From: Nodosilinea sp. PGN35
Lineage (GTDB): Bacteria > Cyanobacteriota > Cyanobacteriia > Phormidesmidales > Phormidesmidaceae
Direction of reading: 5' to 3'
Length of the DNA: 64,000 bases
Assembly: GCF_029109325.1 (NCBI RefSeq)
Contig: NZ_JAQKQJ010000021.1
Coordinates: 407,389 to 471,388, forward strand
Positions 41,349 through 49,303 of this stretch are shown here, one piece after another. The position numbers were made by a program, and so were the translations under genes. The notes under the pieces are model-generated. The model did not search any database and had not been told where the DNA came from. It worked only from the letters and a program-made list of their open reading frames with translations. The number at the start of each line of letters is the position of its first letter. The stretch's first letter is position 1.

Positions 41349-41423
41349 GCTAGGAGCGGAGAGAGCTTACAGGCCTCTGGGCTTAGGACTGAGCTGATTT
41401 GTAGGTTGTCTCCTAGCTTTTTT
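41349..41423 (+). terminator. Possible long-loop terminator after the fusion gene
   Basis: GCTAGGAG and CTCCTAGC arms, ~52 bases apart, followed by six T residues. The loop is longer than usual, so confidence is low. Confidence 0.35.
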
Positions 41424-41524
41424 GAAGCCAAGTTGCGGGCAGAAAACAGGTTGCACACAGCGTACTTCTGGAGTGTGGCCCAATTGACCCAACGGCGAAC
41501 GATCAGGTTTAGATCAGTACATGG

Positions 41525-41963
41525 CTAGACATCAAAGACAGCCGCCAGGGCAAAGCCACTCAACGGCAGAGGCAGCCACTGATTGGGCAACTGCCACCAG
41601 GTCAGCACCCCCGTCACGAGCAGACTGAACAAAGCTTCAATACCGACACAGACCAGTAAAAAAGCCCCAAATAGTAGGTCAACAACGCCAGCACCAGCAA
41701 ACTGGCTGCTAACAGGAGCGTTCGCCCCAGCCCATCTAGTCACCACACTGCTGGTGAGGTGCCGTAATGTAGCCACTAATCTGCCTGACAAAAAGCAGCG
41801 CGACCGTGGCGGAGGTGAGGTGACAAGCTACCAGGATAGACGGCAGCAGCACTCCTAATGCCGCTTCAGCGATGCCAATGGCAACAAAGGCATAGAAGTA
41901 AATGGCCAATCCAATCCATACAGAAGCTAACGGGTGTTTAGAGAGCTTTGTCGGCGAGCCCAC
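41525..41963 (-). pseudogene. MFS transporter remnant
   Basis: Two short overlapping frames together look like the start of a major-facilitator protein. 41736-41963 encodes LASVWIGLAIYFYAFVAIGIAEAALGVLLPSILVACHLTSATVALLFVRQISGYITA (helices 1-2). After a frame change near 41750, 41525-41791 continues with further hydrophobic segments and LPLPLSGFALAAVFDV, like an inner MFS helix, then a stop. Most of the ~400-residue family length is missing, so this is a deleted, frameshifted relic. The exact family is not certain. Confidence 0.55.
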
Positions 41964-42067
41964 GGCAATAATTCTGGGGGTTAAAGATAAAAGAATAATG
42001 ACCAGGAATCGAATGGCTACGGCAGAGTATCAAAATCGTTGGCTTTCGTCAGAGACCCGAGTTTCTG

Positions 42068-42589
42068 TTATGGAAAACCCTCAAAAGATGCTTCGAACCC
42101 ATTGCCGTCTGGGGAAGCGCACATGATGCCCGCTTGAATTGTATCGCCGGGCAGGTAGGTTAGCCTGAACAGCTTGTATTCTGAGGTGCCATCTTGGTAA
42201 GCGATTTGGATAGCTTCCTGGCGACGCTCGACTCGCAGGTGGAGAACTTCAGGCGGGTTGGGTAGCGGCATAATCGACCAGTCGGAGTATTCATGGGTAA
42301 CAACGGCGCTTAGATTTTGCACCCCATCGACAAATTCAATGCCGGTTTTTATCCAATGATTTTCATCGACTCGGAGCATAATCCCGGCCTGATCATAGAG
42401 GTCTGTGTAGTTTCCGCGAATGCCGATCTCCATCACAAAATCGGCGCTTAAGACATTGAAGCAAAAGTGACCTGAGTCACGAATGAAGCCGTAGTGAGTC
42501 GTACGCCAAAAGTCCGTTTTTGGAGAGGTTTTAACGATTAGTCGATTGCCTGAATAGAACCATTCCGTCGGTTCATTAAGCCATTGCAT
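42068..42589 (-). CDS. DUF1349 family protein
   Basis: 173 residues: MQWLNEPTEWFYSGNRLIVKTSPKTDFWRTTHYGFIRDSGHFCF, YDQAGIMLRVDENHWIKTGIEFVDG, HEYSDWSIMPLPNP and AGIMCASPDGNGFEASFEGF. These are the conserved blocks of DUF1349, a concanavalin-like beta-sandwich family of uncharacterised function, often near sugar-active enzymes. Full family length, cytoplasmic (no signal). It stands alone between the MFS remnant and the YdcZ pair. Confidence 0.85.
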   Translation of the reverse strand: MQWLNEPTEWFYSGNRLIVKTSPKTDFWRTTHYGFIRDSGHFCFNVLSADFVMEIGIRGNYTDLYDQAGIMLRVDENHWIKTGIEFVDGVQNLSAVVTHEYSDWSIMPLPNPPEVLHLRVERRQEAIQIAYQDGTSEYKLFRLTYLPGDTIQAGIMCASPDGNGFEASFEGFP

Positions 42590-42702
42590 GGGATACCTCA
42601 GGTGTACTTTTATGATTGAGTAACATGGCTATGGCAGTTGTGCCATCAGTTACAAATAGGAACTCCGGTCACAATGCGATACAAGGATGGTTTGAGCGGG
42701 AT

Positions 42703-43164
42703 TTAATGTGGGTGCTTCCGATCGAGCTGGGTGAGCGTGACCGCCACTATCAGCAACGCAATGGCAAAAACCCTGGAAAAATTGAGCGGGTGAGCCGGAA
42801 CGCCCAACCAGCCAAACTGATCAATTACCAAAGCCATGATCATTTGGCTGCAAACCACTGCTAAGGTCGCTGTTGTTAAGCCCAATTTCGGAACTGTCAA
42901 CGTACTCAAACTGACAAACGCAGCACCCAAAAATCCCCCCAAAAATGCCCACCAGGGAACGGTAGAGAACTGTTGAAAATTTGGCAATTTGAACAGCCCT
43001 GAGGCAATCAAAATCGCTAAAATACTGAATCCAATCAGAAAGTTAATGGCTGCTGCTGCGATCGCAGACTGCAACGTTTGCTTGAGACGGGCATTGGCCG
43101 CCGACCCAATGGCTAAGAAACTACCCGCTGAACCGGCACCAACAATGGCTAATAAAAGATCCAT
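42703..43164 (-). CDS. DMT_YdcZ (DUF606) small membrane transporter, subunit 2
   Basis: About 153 residues from MDLLLAIVGAGSAGSFLAIGSAANARL, with five hydrophobic segments (LVIDQFGWLGVPAHPLNFSRVFAIALLIVAVTL near the end). Members of this half-size drug/metabolite family usually come as pairs, and the next gene upstream (43182-43670) is a second one. The longer frame to 43440 runs back through that neighbour and is rejected. Substrate unknown; probably efflux, controlled by the divergent MarR regulator. Confidence 0.82.
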   Translation of the reverse strand: MDLLLAIVGAGSAGSFLAIGSAANARLKQTLQSAIAAAAINFLIGFSILAILIASGLFKLPNFQQFSTVPWWAFLGGFLGAAFVSLSTLTVPKLGLTTATLAVVCSQMIMALVIDQFGWLGVPAHPLNFSRVFAIALLIVAVTLTQLDRKHPH

Positions 43165-43181
43165 AACGCATCCGAAATGAA

Positions 43182-43670
43182 CTACTGGACAAGCAAGAAA
43201 ATCGCAACGATAAACATCCCAATGGCAACGCGCCGATAGGGAGTGAGCCGATGGTGGGGTAGGCCCAGCCAACCAAAATGATCGGCAACAATGCCTGCGA
43301 TCGCCTGCCCAAACACCACAAACCCCAGGGTTAACGTCGCCCCTAGAGCCGAGATGAAATAAGCACTGGAGGCAATGTACCAGGCTCCAAAAACACCGCC
43401 GGTCAGACTCCAATGGGGTGCTTTCGATAACGCTGACCAATCAGGATGCTCAAACCGGTGCGTCAGCAGCAAAACCGCTAAGGCTAAAAAACCAACCAGG
43501 TAAGAAACATTAGCTGCCATAGGCGCGGAAGTTAGCGATCGCGCCAGCTGAGCATTCATGCTGGCCTGAATGGGCAACAGAGCACCACTCAGCAGCGACA
43601 GCGCGAGATAAAGGCAAATTTGACAGCGGAACCAGAAGCTCCGCGATCGGAACAGAGGCAAGAAGCTCAT
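43182..43670 (-). CDS. DMT_YdcZ (DUF606) small membrane transporter, subunit 1
   Basis: About 162 residues from MSFLPLFRSRSFWFRCQICLYLALSLLSGALLPIQASMNAQLARSLTSAPMAANVSYLVGFLALAVLLL. It shares with its partner the 'Q-A-x-x-x-N-x-x-L' first-helix region and the C-terminal DHFGWLGLPHHRLTPYRRVAIGMFIVAIFLL. 17 bases separate the two genes, so they are cotranscribed and likely form a heteromer. Upstream codons to 43913 overlap the operator and the MarR gene and are rejected. Confidence 0.82.
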   Translation of the reverse strand: MSFLPLFRSRSFWFRCQICLYLALSLLSGALLPIQASMNAQLARSLTSAPMAANVSYLVGFLALAVLLLTHRFEHPDWSALSKAPHWSLTGGVFGAWYIASSAYFISALGATLTLGFVVFGQAIAGIVADHFGWLGLPHHRLTPYRRVAIGMFIVAIFLLVQ

Positions 43671-43762
43671 ACCTAAAACCCTGGGTAAGTGAGTCGTAGC
43701 GAGAAAAATCCTGGAATCCGCAGCGCTAACGAGCAGAAGGCTGGAATCAATCTTTACATCAA

Positions 43763-43808
43763 GATATTCGACATAAAGATAAAAGTCAAGTATCTCGACA
43801 TCAAGATA
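43763..43808. promoter_or_regulatory. MarR-type operator pair in divergent promoter
   Basis: TATCTCGACATCAAGATA (43791-43808) is a near-perfect palindrome (7 of 8 in each arm). A related TATTCGACATAAAGATA lies at 43765-43781. Both sit between the divergent YdcZ and MarR genes, the first 10 bases before the MarR ATG, so binding would block both directions. Confidence 0.68.
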
Positions 43809-43818
43809 TAATGGCACC

Positions 43819-44319
43819 ATGCAGCACGATCGTATTGATAGCATCTTGGAGCAATGGCAACAGGAGTCTCCGCAGTTAGACCTCTCGGCTCTGGCGGTGA
43901 CCGGGCGAGTCATGCGGATCGCGCGTTTACTGGAAAAACATCGGGAGGCTATCCTGGCAGACTATGGGTTAGCTGTCTGGTCGTTTGATATGTTGGCGAC
44001 CCTGAGACGACAGGGGCCACCCTATCAACTCAAGCCAACCGATCTCTATGACCTGTTAATGCTCTCGTCGGGGGCGATGACCAACCGGATTGATCGCCTG
44101 GAAAAAGAAGATCTGGTTGCTCGCATTCGTGATCCCGACGATCGGCGCAGTGTCAGCGTGCAGCTAACCCCAAAAGGGATTGAACTGACGGATACGGTTA
44201 TGTCGGTTTTGTTTGAACGGGAAAATCGATTTCTGGAGCAGTTTACTAAACCAGAGACTCAAACCTTTACAAAATTGCTGCGCCAGTTTTTGTTGGGGTT
44301 TGACGCGAATGGCAGGTAA
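43819..44319 (+). CDS. MarR family transcriptional regulator
   Basis: 166 residues. A winged helix with YQLKPTDLYDLLMLSSGAMTNRIDRLEKEDLVARIRDPDDRRSVSVQLTPKGIEL is the standard MarR recognition helix and wing (DPDDRRS). The N-terminal and C-terminal helices form the dimer interface. The gene is divergent from two small transporters, with palindromic operators between, the usual layout for a ligand-released repressor of an efflux system. The ligand is unknown. Confidence 0.93.
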   Translation: MQHDRIDSILEQWQQESPQLDLSALAVTGRVMRIARLLEKHREAILADYGLAVWSFDMLATLRRQGPPYQLKPTDLYDLLMLSSGAMTNRIDRLEKEDLVARIRDPDDRRSVSVQLTPKGIELTDTVMSVLFERENRFLEQFTKPETQTFTKLLRQFLLGFDANGR

Positions 44320-44449
44320 GCTAATTTATCTCTCTACGTTCCAGTTAGAACCACCCTGAGAAAGAGCAAGAGAGAGAAAGCAAGTGCGACTTGCAACGGT
44401 TTTCCTGAAACCACTTATTTGGATCGACGTCGAGCTAGCTAACACTGCG

Positions 44450-44593
44450 CTAGTAGTCAGTCAAGTTAAATGTGACGGGTTAACGGGGTTGACGGTCTAC
44501 GGTAAACGGTATACGGCTCGCCTTAAACCGTTACCGTGAACCCTAAGTCACACCTCACGTCTACCCGTCATTATTTTTTTGACTGAACACTAG
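44450..44593. mobile_element. MITE-like element, family B, copy 4
   Basis: 144 bp; left end CTAGTAGTCAGTCAAGTTAA is identical to copy 1 at 18568, right end reads inward CTAGTGTTCAGTCAAA. The interior has the same CGGCTCGCCTTAAACCG segment as copy 1, so these two are the closest relatives. Confidence 0.82.
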
Positions 44594-44999
44594 AGCGTCG
44601 CGATCGCCAAGAGGAACCAGAGCCGAGAGAGGGCGCAGAGGTCGCGAATCTCAGATTTCTGGAGATTCCAGCCGTTGGATTGGTCATCGAGAAACGCCTC
44701 CTCTGTTTGGCCGATTTTGATCAACACCATTGAAGGGGTGCAGCAGAAATTGTGATGTCGGGGATTTTGGGAATTGGTTTTATCTGGGATGCCTATCGGC
44801 AGAACTACATCAGCGAGATTATTTTGATAGACTAGATCGAAGTTAGCGCCAGCAAGATAACAAGTCGCCGCGCCGGAACGGTGAAAAGTAGTTGGTGAGC
44901 AGCAAAGGTGGTCTGCGTCCGGTGGGCTTGGTCGTTAGGTTTCGCGAACTCAATGGATAGAAGATTGTGGCACACTAAAGCTATCTTTGAAGAGAATTC
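44594..44999. other. Gene-poor spacer
   Basis: No complete gene seen. A 26-codon plus-strand frame at ~44756-44836 (SGILGIGFIWDAYRQNYISE) faintly resembles the tail of a TM2-type membrane protein and may be a fragment. Confidence 0.35.
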
Positions 45000-45980
45000 A
45001 TGAAAGCAATTGTATGTACAGAGTATGGATCTTCTGATGCTATGCAGCTTAAGGAGGTAGAGAAACCTACTCCCAAAGAAAACGAGGTGCTAATTAAAAT
45101 ATATGCGACAACAGTAACGTCAGCAGACATACGCATTCGAAAGGCCGACCCATTTCCGATAAGATTTTTCTACGGTTTCACAAAACCTAAAAATAACACG
45201 ATACTAGGGTCGGAGCTAGCCGGAGAAATTGAAGCAGTTGGTAAAAATGTAAGGCAATTTAAAGCAGGTGACACAGTATTTGCTGGTGCAGGAATCAGTC
45301 TTGGTGCAAATGCTGAGTACATTTGTCTGCCTGAAGATGGAGCGGTTGCGATCAAGCCTACTAATATGACCTATGAGGAAGCCGCTACCATTCCTTTTGG
45401 GGCAACAACCTCACTAATTTTCCTGAGAGATAAGGGCAAGATTCAGAGCGGACAGGAAGTTTTGATCTATGGAGCTTCTGGAGCGTTAGGTGTGGCTGCC
45501 GTGCAGCTTGCCAAGTTCTTTGGGGCACAAGTGACTGGGGTATGTAGCACAGCAAAGTTAGAATTAGTGAAGTCTCTGGGGGCTGACGATGTTGTTGACT
45601 ACACCAAAGAGGATTTTACTCAAAGTAGTAAGACCTACGATATTATTTTTGACACAAGTGGCAAAAGTCCATTTTCAGGTTGTTTGAGCTCACTAAAAAG
45701 CAATGGACTCTATCTCAGAGCGGTTCACATAAATCCATCTCCTATATTTCGAGGGCTGTGGACTTCAATTACAAGCAGCAAGAAAGTAATAGGTGGGGTG
45801 GCAATCGAGCATAAAGAAGATCTGATTTTTCTCAAAGAGTTAATCGAGATGGGGAGAATGAGGTCGGTCATAGACAGGCGTTATCCACTAGAACAGACTG
45901 CCGAGGCTCACAGGTACGTCGAACAAGGACACAAGAAAGGAAATGTCGTCATTACTGTAGAGCAAAGCAACAAAACCTAA
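45000..45980 (+). CDS. Zinc-independent alcohol dehydrogenase / quinone oxidoreductase family (MDR)
   Basis: 326 residues of the medium-chain reductase family: KAIVCTEYGSSDAMQLKEVEKPTPKENEVLIKIYATTVTSAD, LGSELAGEIEAVGKNVRQFKAGDTVF, VLIYGASGALGVAAVQLAKFFGAQVTGVCST (NAD(P)H-binding G-A-S-G-A-L-G) and YDIIFDTSGKSPF. The GHE zinc-site Glu is replaced by SEL and structural-zinc Cys residues are absent, as in the quinone-reductase branch. Codon use is AT-rich (many AAA, ATT, TAT), unlike its GC-rich neighbours, so it was probably acquired by transfer. Substrate unknown. Confidence 0.9.
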   Translation: MKAIVCTEYGSSDAMQLKEVEKPTPKENEVLIKIYATTVTSADIRIRKADPFPIRFFYGFTKPKNNTILGSELAGEIEAVGKNVRQFKAGDTVFAGAGISLGANAEYICLPEDGAVAIKPTNMTYEEAATIPFGATTSLIFLRDKGKIQSGQEVLIYGASGALGVAAVQLAKFFGAQVTGVCSTAKLELVKSLGADDVVDYTKEDFTQSSKTYDIIFDTSGKSPFSGCLSSLKSNGLYLRAVHINPSPIFRGLWTSITSSKKVIGGVAIEHKEDLIFLKELIEMGRMRSVIDRRYPLEQTAEAHRYVEQGHKKGNVVITVEQSNKT

Positions 45981-46016
45981 CAGACGTGCAGATATATCGT
46001 CCGGCAAGCGATGGAT

Positions 46017-46453
46017 TTAGCCGAGCAGGCCGACTTTAAAAGACCGCTGCAGGTCAACTAAATCACTGGCAAACGCGATGTCGGTTTCCAGATTAACGCC
46101 GAGCACCGCCCTTTCAATGAAAAACTGACTTTCCCTGACCAAGTGCTGGGCCACCGACTCATCCGTGCCGCTGCGGGCCAACACCTGAATGCGCGTCACA
46201 TTCAGCGCCAGACTGTCGAGCTGAGTCGCTCGGTTCGCCTGGAGGTACTGCGCCTTGAGAATGGCCCAGTTTATTGCCCTTGAACGTCGCCCAAGAGAGA
46301 CTGCACAAGCTGACGGATGCCGTCCCGCATCGCTAGATCTTGAATCATCATCGAATGGTTGTTGGCGCTGGGGCGAATGTTGATCAGTAGAACTTGAGTG
46401 ATAGGGATGACCTGCATTGGTAGAGCCATCGGGTAACATTGGCGTTGTTGCAT
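46017..46453 (-). pseudogene. Frameshifted hypothetical gene
   Basis: A frame from ~46453 reads MALPMQVIPITQVLLINIRPSANNHSMMIQDLAMRDGIRQLVQSLLGDVQG and hits a stop at 46271. One frame over, AINWAILKAQYLQANRATQLDSLALNVTRIQVLARSGTDESVAQHLVRESQFFIERAVLGVNLETDIAFASDLVDLQRSF continues to 46017. Both parts have protein-like composition, so a single gene with one frameshift near 46275 is likely. I do not recognise the family. Confidence 0.45.
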
Positions 46454-46475
46454 CTGGGTGATGGGTTGATGCGTT

Positions 46476-47307
46476 TCAGTGGTTTCCAGGCTCTCTAGGG
46501 GAGGTTTGGTCGGGGGAAGGCGGCCAGTTTGAGGGAATATGCCATTCTGGGATCCGGTAGTTCTTGGGCAGATAGTTGGCGGGGATAGTGCTCTGATTGC
46601 CGTCGCGCATAGCCCCGTAATGGGGTGACATAATTTCGATGCCTGCCTGGTTGCAATAGTCTTGCAGGTTTTGATGCAGTTCTGAACAGATTTCCCCGAG
46701 CACCTCAGGGTGGAGGGTCGCCGCCCGCAACTGGTAGCTGACGTAAAAGTCGTCAAGGGAAGTTTGCCAAACGCAGGGGCGCGGCTCTTTCAAAAGGTAG
46801 GAGGTGGCTTCGGCGGCAGCGATCATGGTGTCGTATACCAGCTTCCAGGGGGCGTCGTAGCCGAGGGTGATGGTGGTTGTGACCACAATGGGGGTCTGCC
46901 GTTCGCGAATCAGGGCACTGTAGTTGGCAATGTTGCTGGTCAACAGGACGGCGTTGGGAATGCTGACCAGCTTCAAACAGGGCGATCGCCTCTACCGGAA
47001 TCGCCTGATCATTGGCGATCGCCGTCAGCCGAGCCGAAATGCGGGCCGCCCGCTCTGCGACAGAATCAGCGGACTGCTGGCTCTGCACCGTAAATAGCGG
47101 CTGATCTCCCAGGGTCACGGTGGCTGGGTTCACGGTGGCGGCCTCAGCAGGGGCCGGAGCCGCAGCGTTTTCCTGGGCTAGCCCGACGGAGCATCCCAGG
47201 TTTAACCAAAGGCTGACCAGGCAGGCGATGCCGACTAAAAGCACGCCCGGCCAGCGCGATCGCCGAGAAGACAAGGAAATTCGTAGACCAGGAGTGCGGT
47301 ATGGCAT
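46476..47307 (-). pseudogene. MscS mechanosensitive channel remnant (internal deletion plus frameshift)
   Basis: 47307 to ~47000 encodes a signal-like helix and the periplasmic start typical of cyanobacterial MscS-like channels (SVAERAARISARLTAIANDQAIPVEAIALFE). In another frame, ~46985-46476 encodes the cytoplasmic beta domain and C-terminus (SIPNAVLLTSNIANYSALIRE, TTTITLGYDAPWKLVYDTMIAAAE, QTSLDDFYVSYQLRA, AGIEIMSPHYGAMRDGN). The channel membrane helices between them are gone, so the gene cannot make a channel. Confidence 0.75.
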
Positions 47308-47373
47308 GGTTTAACTACCAGTCAAACCAATCGTTTACATTGTTGAAACACCGGAGACAGGAGGAGCCCATCA

Positions 47374-47433
47374 TATAGCCACAGTCATCTGGATTAGGAG
47401 AATCAAAAGCCTTAGAAACGTTTGAACGTTCAA
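47374..47433. repeat. Truncated MITE-like element, family D
   Basis: Starts TATAGCCACAGTCATCTGGATTAGGA and reaches the AAACGTTTGAACGTTCAA centre, then stops. The right half is missing and the ABC exporter stop codon lies 8 bases further. Other copies are at 53777-53879 and 57707-57810. Confidence 0.65.
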
Positions 47434-47440
47434 CCGCACC

Positions 47441-49303
47441 TTAAACCGCCGCCGCCAGCTTACCCTTGAACTGGCTCATATACAGGTCATAGTAAAACCC
47501 CTGATTCGCCATCATTTCAGCGTGGGTACCGCGTTCGATAATTGCTCCGGCTTTGAGCACCAGAATTTGGCTAGAGTCGCGGATCGTGCTCAGTCGGTGG
47601 GCAATTACGAGACTGGTGCGGCCTTCCATCAGGCGGGCCAGGGCTTCCTGAATTTTTGCTTCGGTGCGGGTATCGACGTTGCTGGTTGCCTCATCCAAGA
47701 TCACCAGGCGCGGGTTTTGCACCATCATGCGGGCGATGGTCAGCAGTTGGCGTTGCCCCTGGCTCAGGTTGCTGCCGCGTTCCGCAAGTAGCGTGTCGTA
47801 ACCGTTGGGCAGCCGCATGACAAAATCATGGGCGTTGGCCCGTTTTGCCGCTTCAATGCAGTCTTTTTCGGTTGCCTCTAAGCGGGCGTATCTCAAGTTG
47901 TTCATGACCGTATCGGAGAATAGGAAAGGCTCCTGGAGGACGATCCCGATCTGTTTGCAGAGACTTGCCTGGGTCACGTCGTAGATGCTGATGCCATCGA
48001 TGCGAATATCGCCCTCGCCTTGACTGGGGCGGCGATTCTCCGCCGGAGACGCGGCGCGAACACGATTGTCAATGTCGTAATAACGCGTGATCAGGTTGAT
48101 GATAGTGCTCTTGCCGGCCCCGGTGGGGCCACACAGACCTATCTTTTGTCCGGGTAGGGCTTTGAAGGTGTTGTGTTGGAGAATTTGGCGTCCTGGCACG
48201 TAGCTGAAATCAACATTCTCGAATTCAACTAAGCCCTGAATCGGCGGCATTTCCTGGGCACCGGGGCGATCGACGATGGCGGGTTTTTCATCCAGGGTTT
48301 GGAAGATGCGTTCGGCAGCAGCGATCGCGGCAAACAACCCATCCAGCATATTGGCGATGCTGGTTATGGGCATGGCAAACTGACGGGTATATTGCAAAAA
48401 GGTGGCCACCGTGCCAACCGAAATCGCTCCCCTCAGCATCAATAGCCCCCCCACAAGGGCGACGAGGGCAATGTCAAAATTGGTCAACACCTGGGTGACG
48501 GGGCGACTCAACAGAGCCATGAACCTGGCGCGAATGCCGGCCTTCATGGCAGCGGTACTGATGTCTTGAAAGTTGGCGATCGCATCCGCTTGCTGGTTAT
48601 AGGCAATGACCACCTTCTCGCCGCTCACCGTTTCCTCCATCAATCCGTTGAGTTCCCCCACTTCATTTTGGAGGGCGGCAAAGGCTGGCCCAGACGCCTG
48701 ACTGACAAAACCCACAAACGCCAGCACCAGAGGCACAATCACGATGGCGGCTAAGGCCAGCTGCCAGCTCAGCCACACCATCGCCACCACAATAAAGACC
48801 AGTTTGAGGGAGTCGCTCACCAGGGTGCCCAGACCACTGCGAAAGAACAGGGCAATCACCTCGGTATCGTTGGTGACGCCGCTCATCAGTTCGCCGATGG
48901 GGCGACGATCGAAGAAGGTTAGCGACAGCGTCATCATGTGTTCAAACAGGTCGCGGCGCAGGTCGTAAATGCCCTTCTCGGCCACTCGGGCCAGCATTTG
49001 ACCCTGCACCATCAGCGCCAGGCCACTGCCCACCGCCGCCAGGGCCATCCATATCACGGTTTGCAAAAGCGCCTGGCGATCCTGGGGGCCGCTGATGTTG
49101 TTAATCGCCACCCCCAGCAGGAAGGGCACCAGCAAATTCAGCACCGTCCCAACCAACAACAGCAGACCGATAAGGGCGATCGCGCCTCGGTATCGGGTCA
49201 CATAGGTCAGCAACCGCCGCAGGGATTGCCATTTTCCGGCTGGGGAAGGTGCTGGATACCTGGCGCGCCGCTGCCGCCGGATAAAGGGAATTATTGACTT
49301 CAT
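47441..49303 (-). CDS. ABC exporter half-transporter (MdlB-like), with repeat-derived insert in the ATPase
   Basis: 620 residues: six-helix exporter membrane domain (~30-330), then ATPase with GPTGAGKSTIINLITRYYD (Walker A), VLQEPFLFSDTVMNNL (Q-loop), NLSQGQRQLLTIARMMVQNPRLVILDEATSNVD (signature, Walker B) and IAHRLST. Between Walker A and the usual GxIxIDG strand is an extra ~17-residue segment (NRVRAASPAENRRPSQGEG) that translates a palindromic repeat at 48031-48052. It overlaps the next half-transporter gene by 4 bases, so the pair forms a heterodimeric exporter. Substrate unknown; lipid or drug are both possible. Confidence 0.93.
   Translation of the reverse strand: MKSIIPFIRRQRRARYPAPSPAGKWQSLRRLLTYVTRYRGAIALIGLLLLVGTVLNLLVPFLLGVAINNISGPQDRQALLQTVIWMALAAVGSGLALMVQGQMLARVAEKGIYDLRRDLFEHMMTLSLTFFDRRPIGELMSGVTNDTEVIALFFRSGLGTLVSDSLKLVFIVVAMVWLSWQLALAAIVIVPLVLAFVGFVSQASGPAFAALQNEVGELNGLMEETVSGEKVVIAYNQQADAIANFQDISTAAMKAGIRARFMALLSRPVTQVLTNFDIALVALVGGLLMLRGAISVGTVATFLQYTRQFAMPITSIANMLDGLFAAIAAAERIFQTLDEKPAIVDRPGAQEMPPIQGLVEFENVDFSYVPGRQILQHNTFKALPGQKIGLCGPTGAGKSTIINLITRYYDIDNRVRAASPAENRRPSQGEGDIRIDGISIYDVTQASLCKQIGIVLQEPFLFSDTVMNNLRYARLEATEKDCIEAAKRANAHDFVMRLPNGYDTLLAERGSNLSQGQRQLLTIARMMVQNPRLVILDEATSNVDTRTEAKIQEALARLMEGRTSLVIAHRLSTIRDSSQILVLKAGAIIERGTHAEMMANQGFYYDLYMSQFKGKLAAAV
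48031..48052. repeat. Palindromic repeat inside ABC transporter gene
   Basis: GGCGATTCTCC and GGAGACGC arms around GCC, a form of palindrome common between genes in filamentous cyanobacteria, here in frame inside the ATPase domain. Confidence 0.6.

Noticed and set aside
41255..41458. 67-codon minus-strand frame after the fusion gene
   Set aside because: Overlaps the real gene end and a possible terminator; no motif.
43182..43913. Long form of the YdcZ subunit 1 gene
   Set aside because: The extra codons cross the palindromic operators and the start of the divergent MarR gene.
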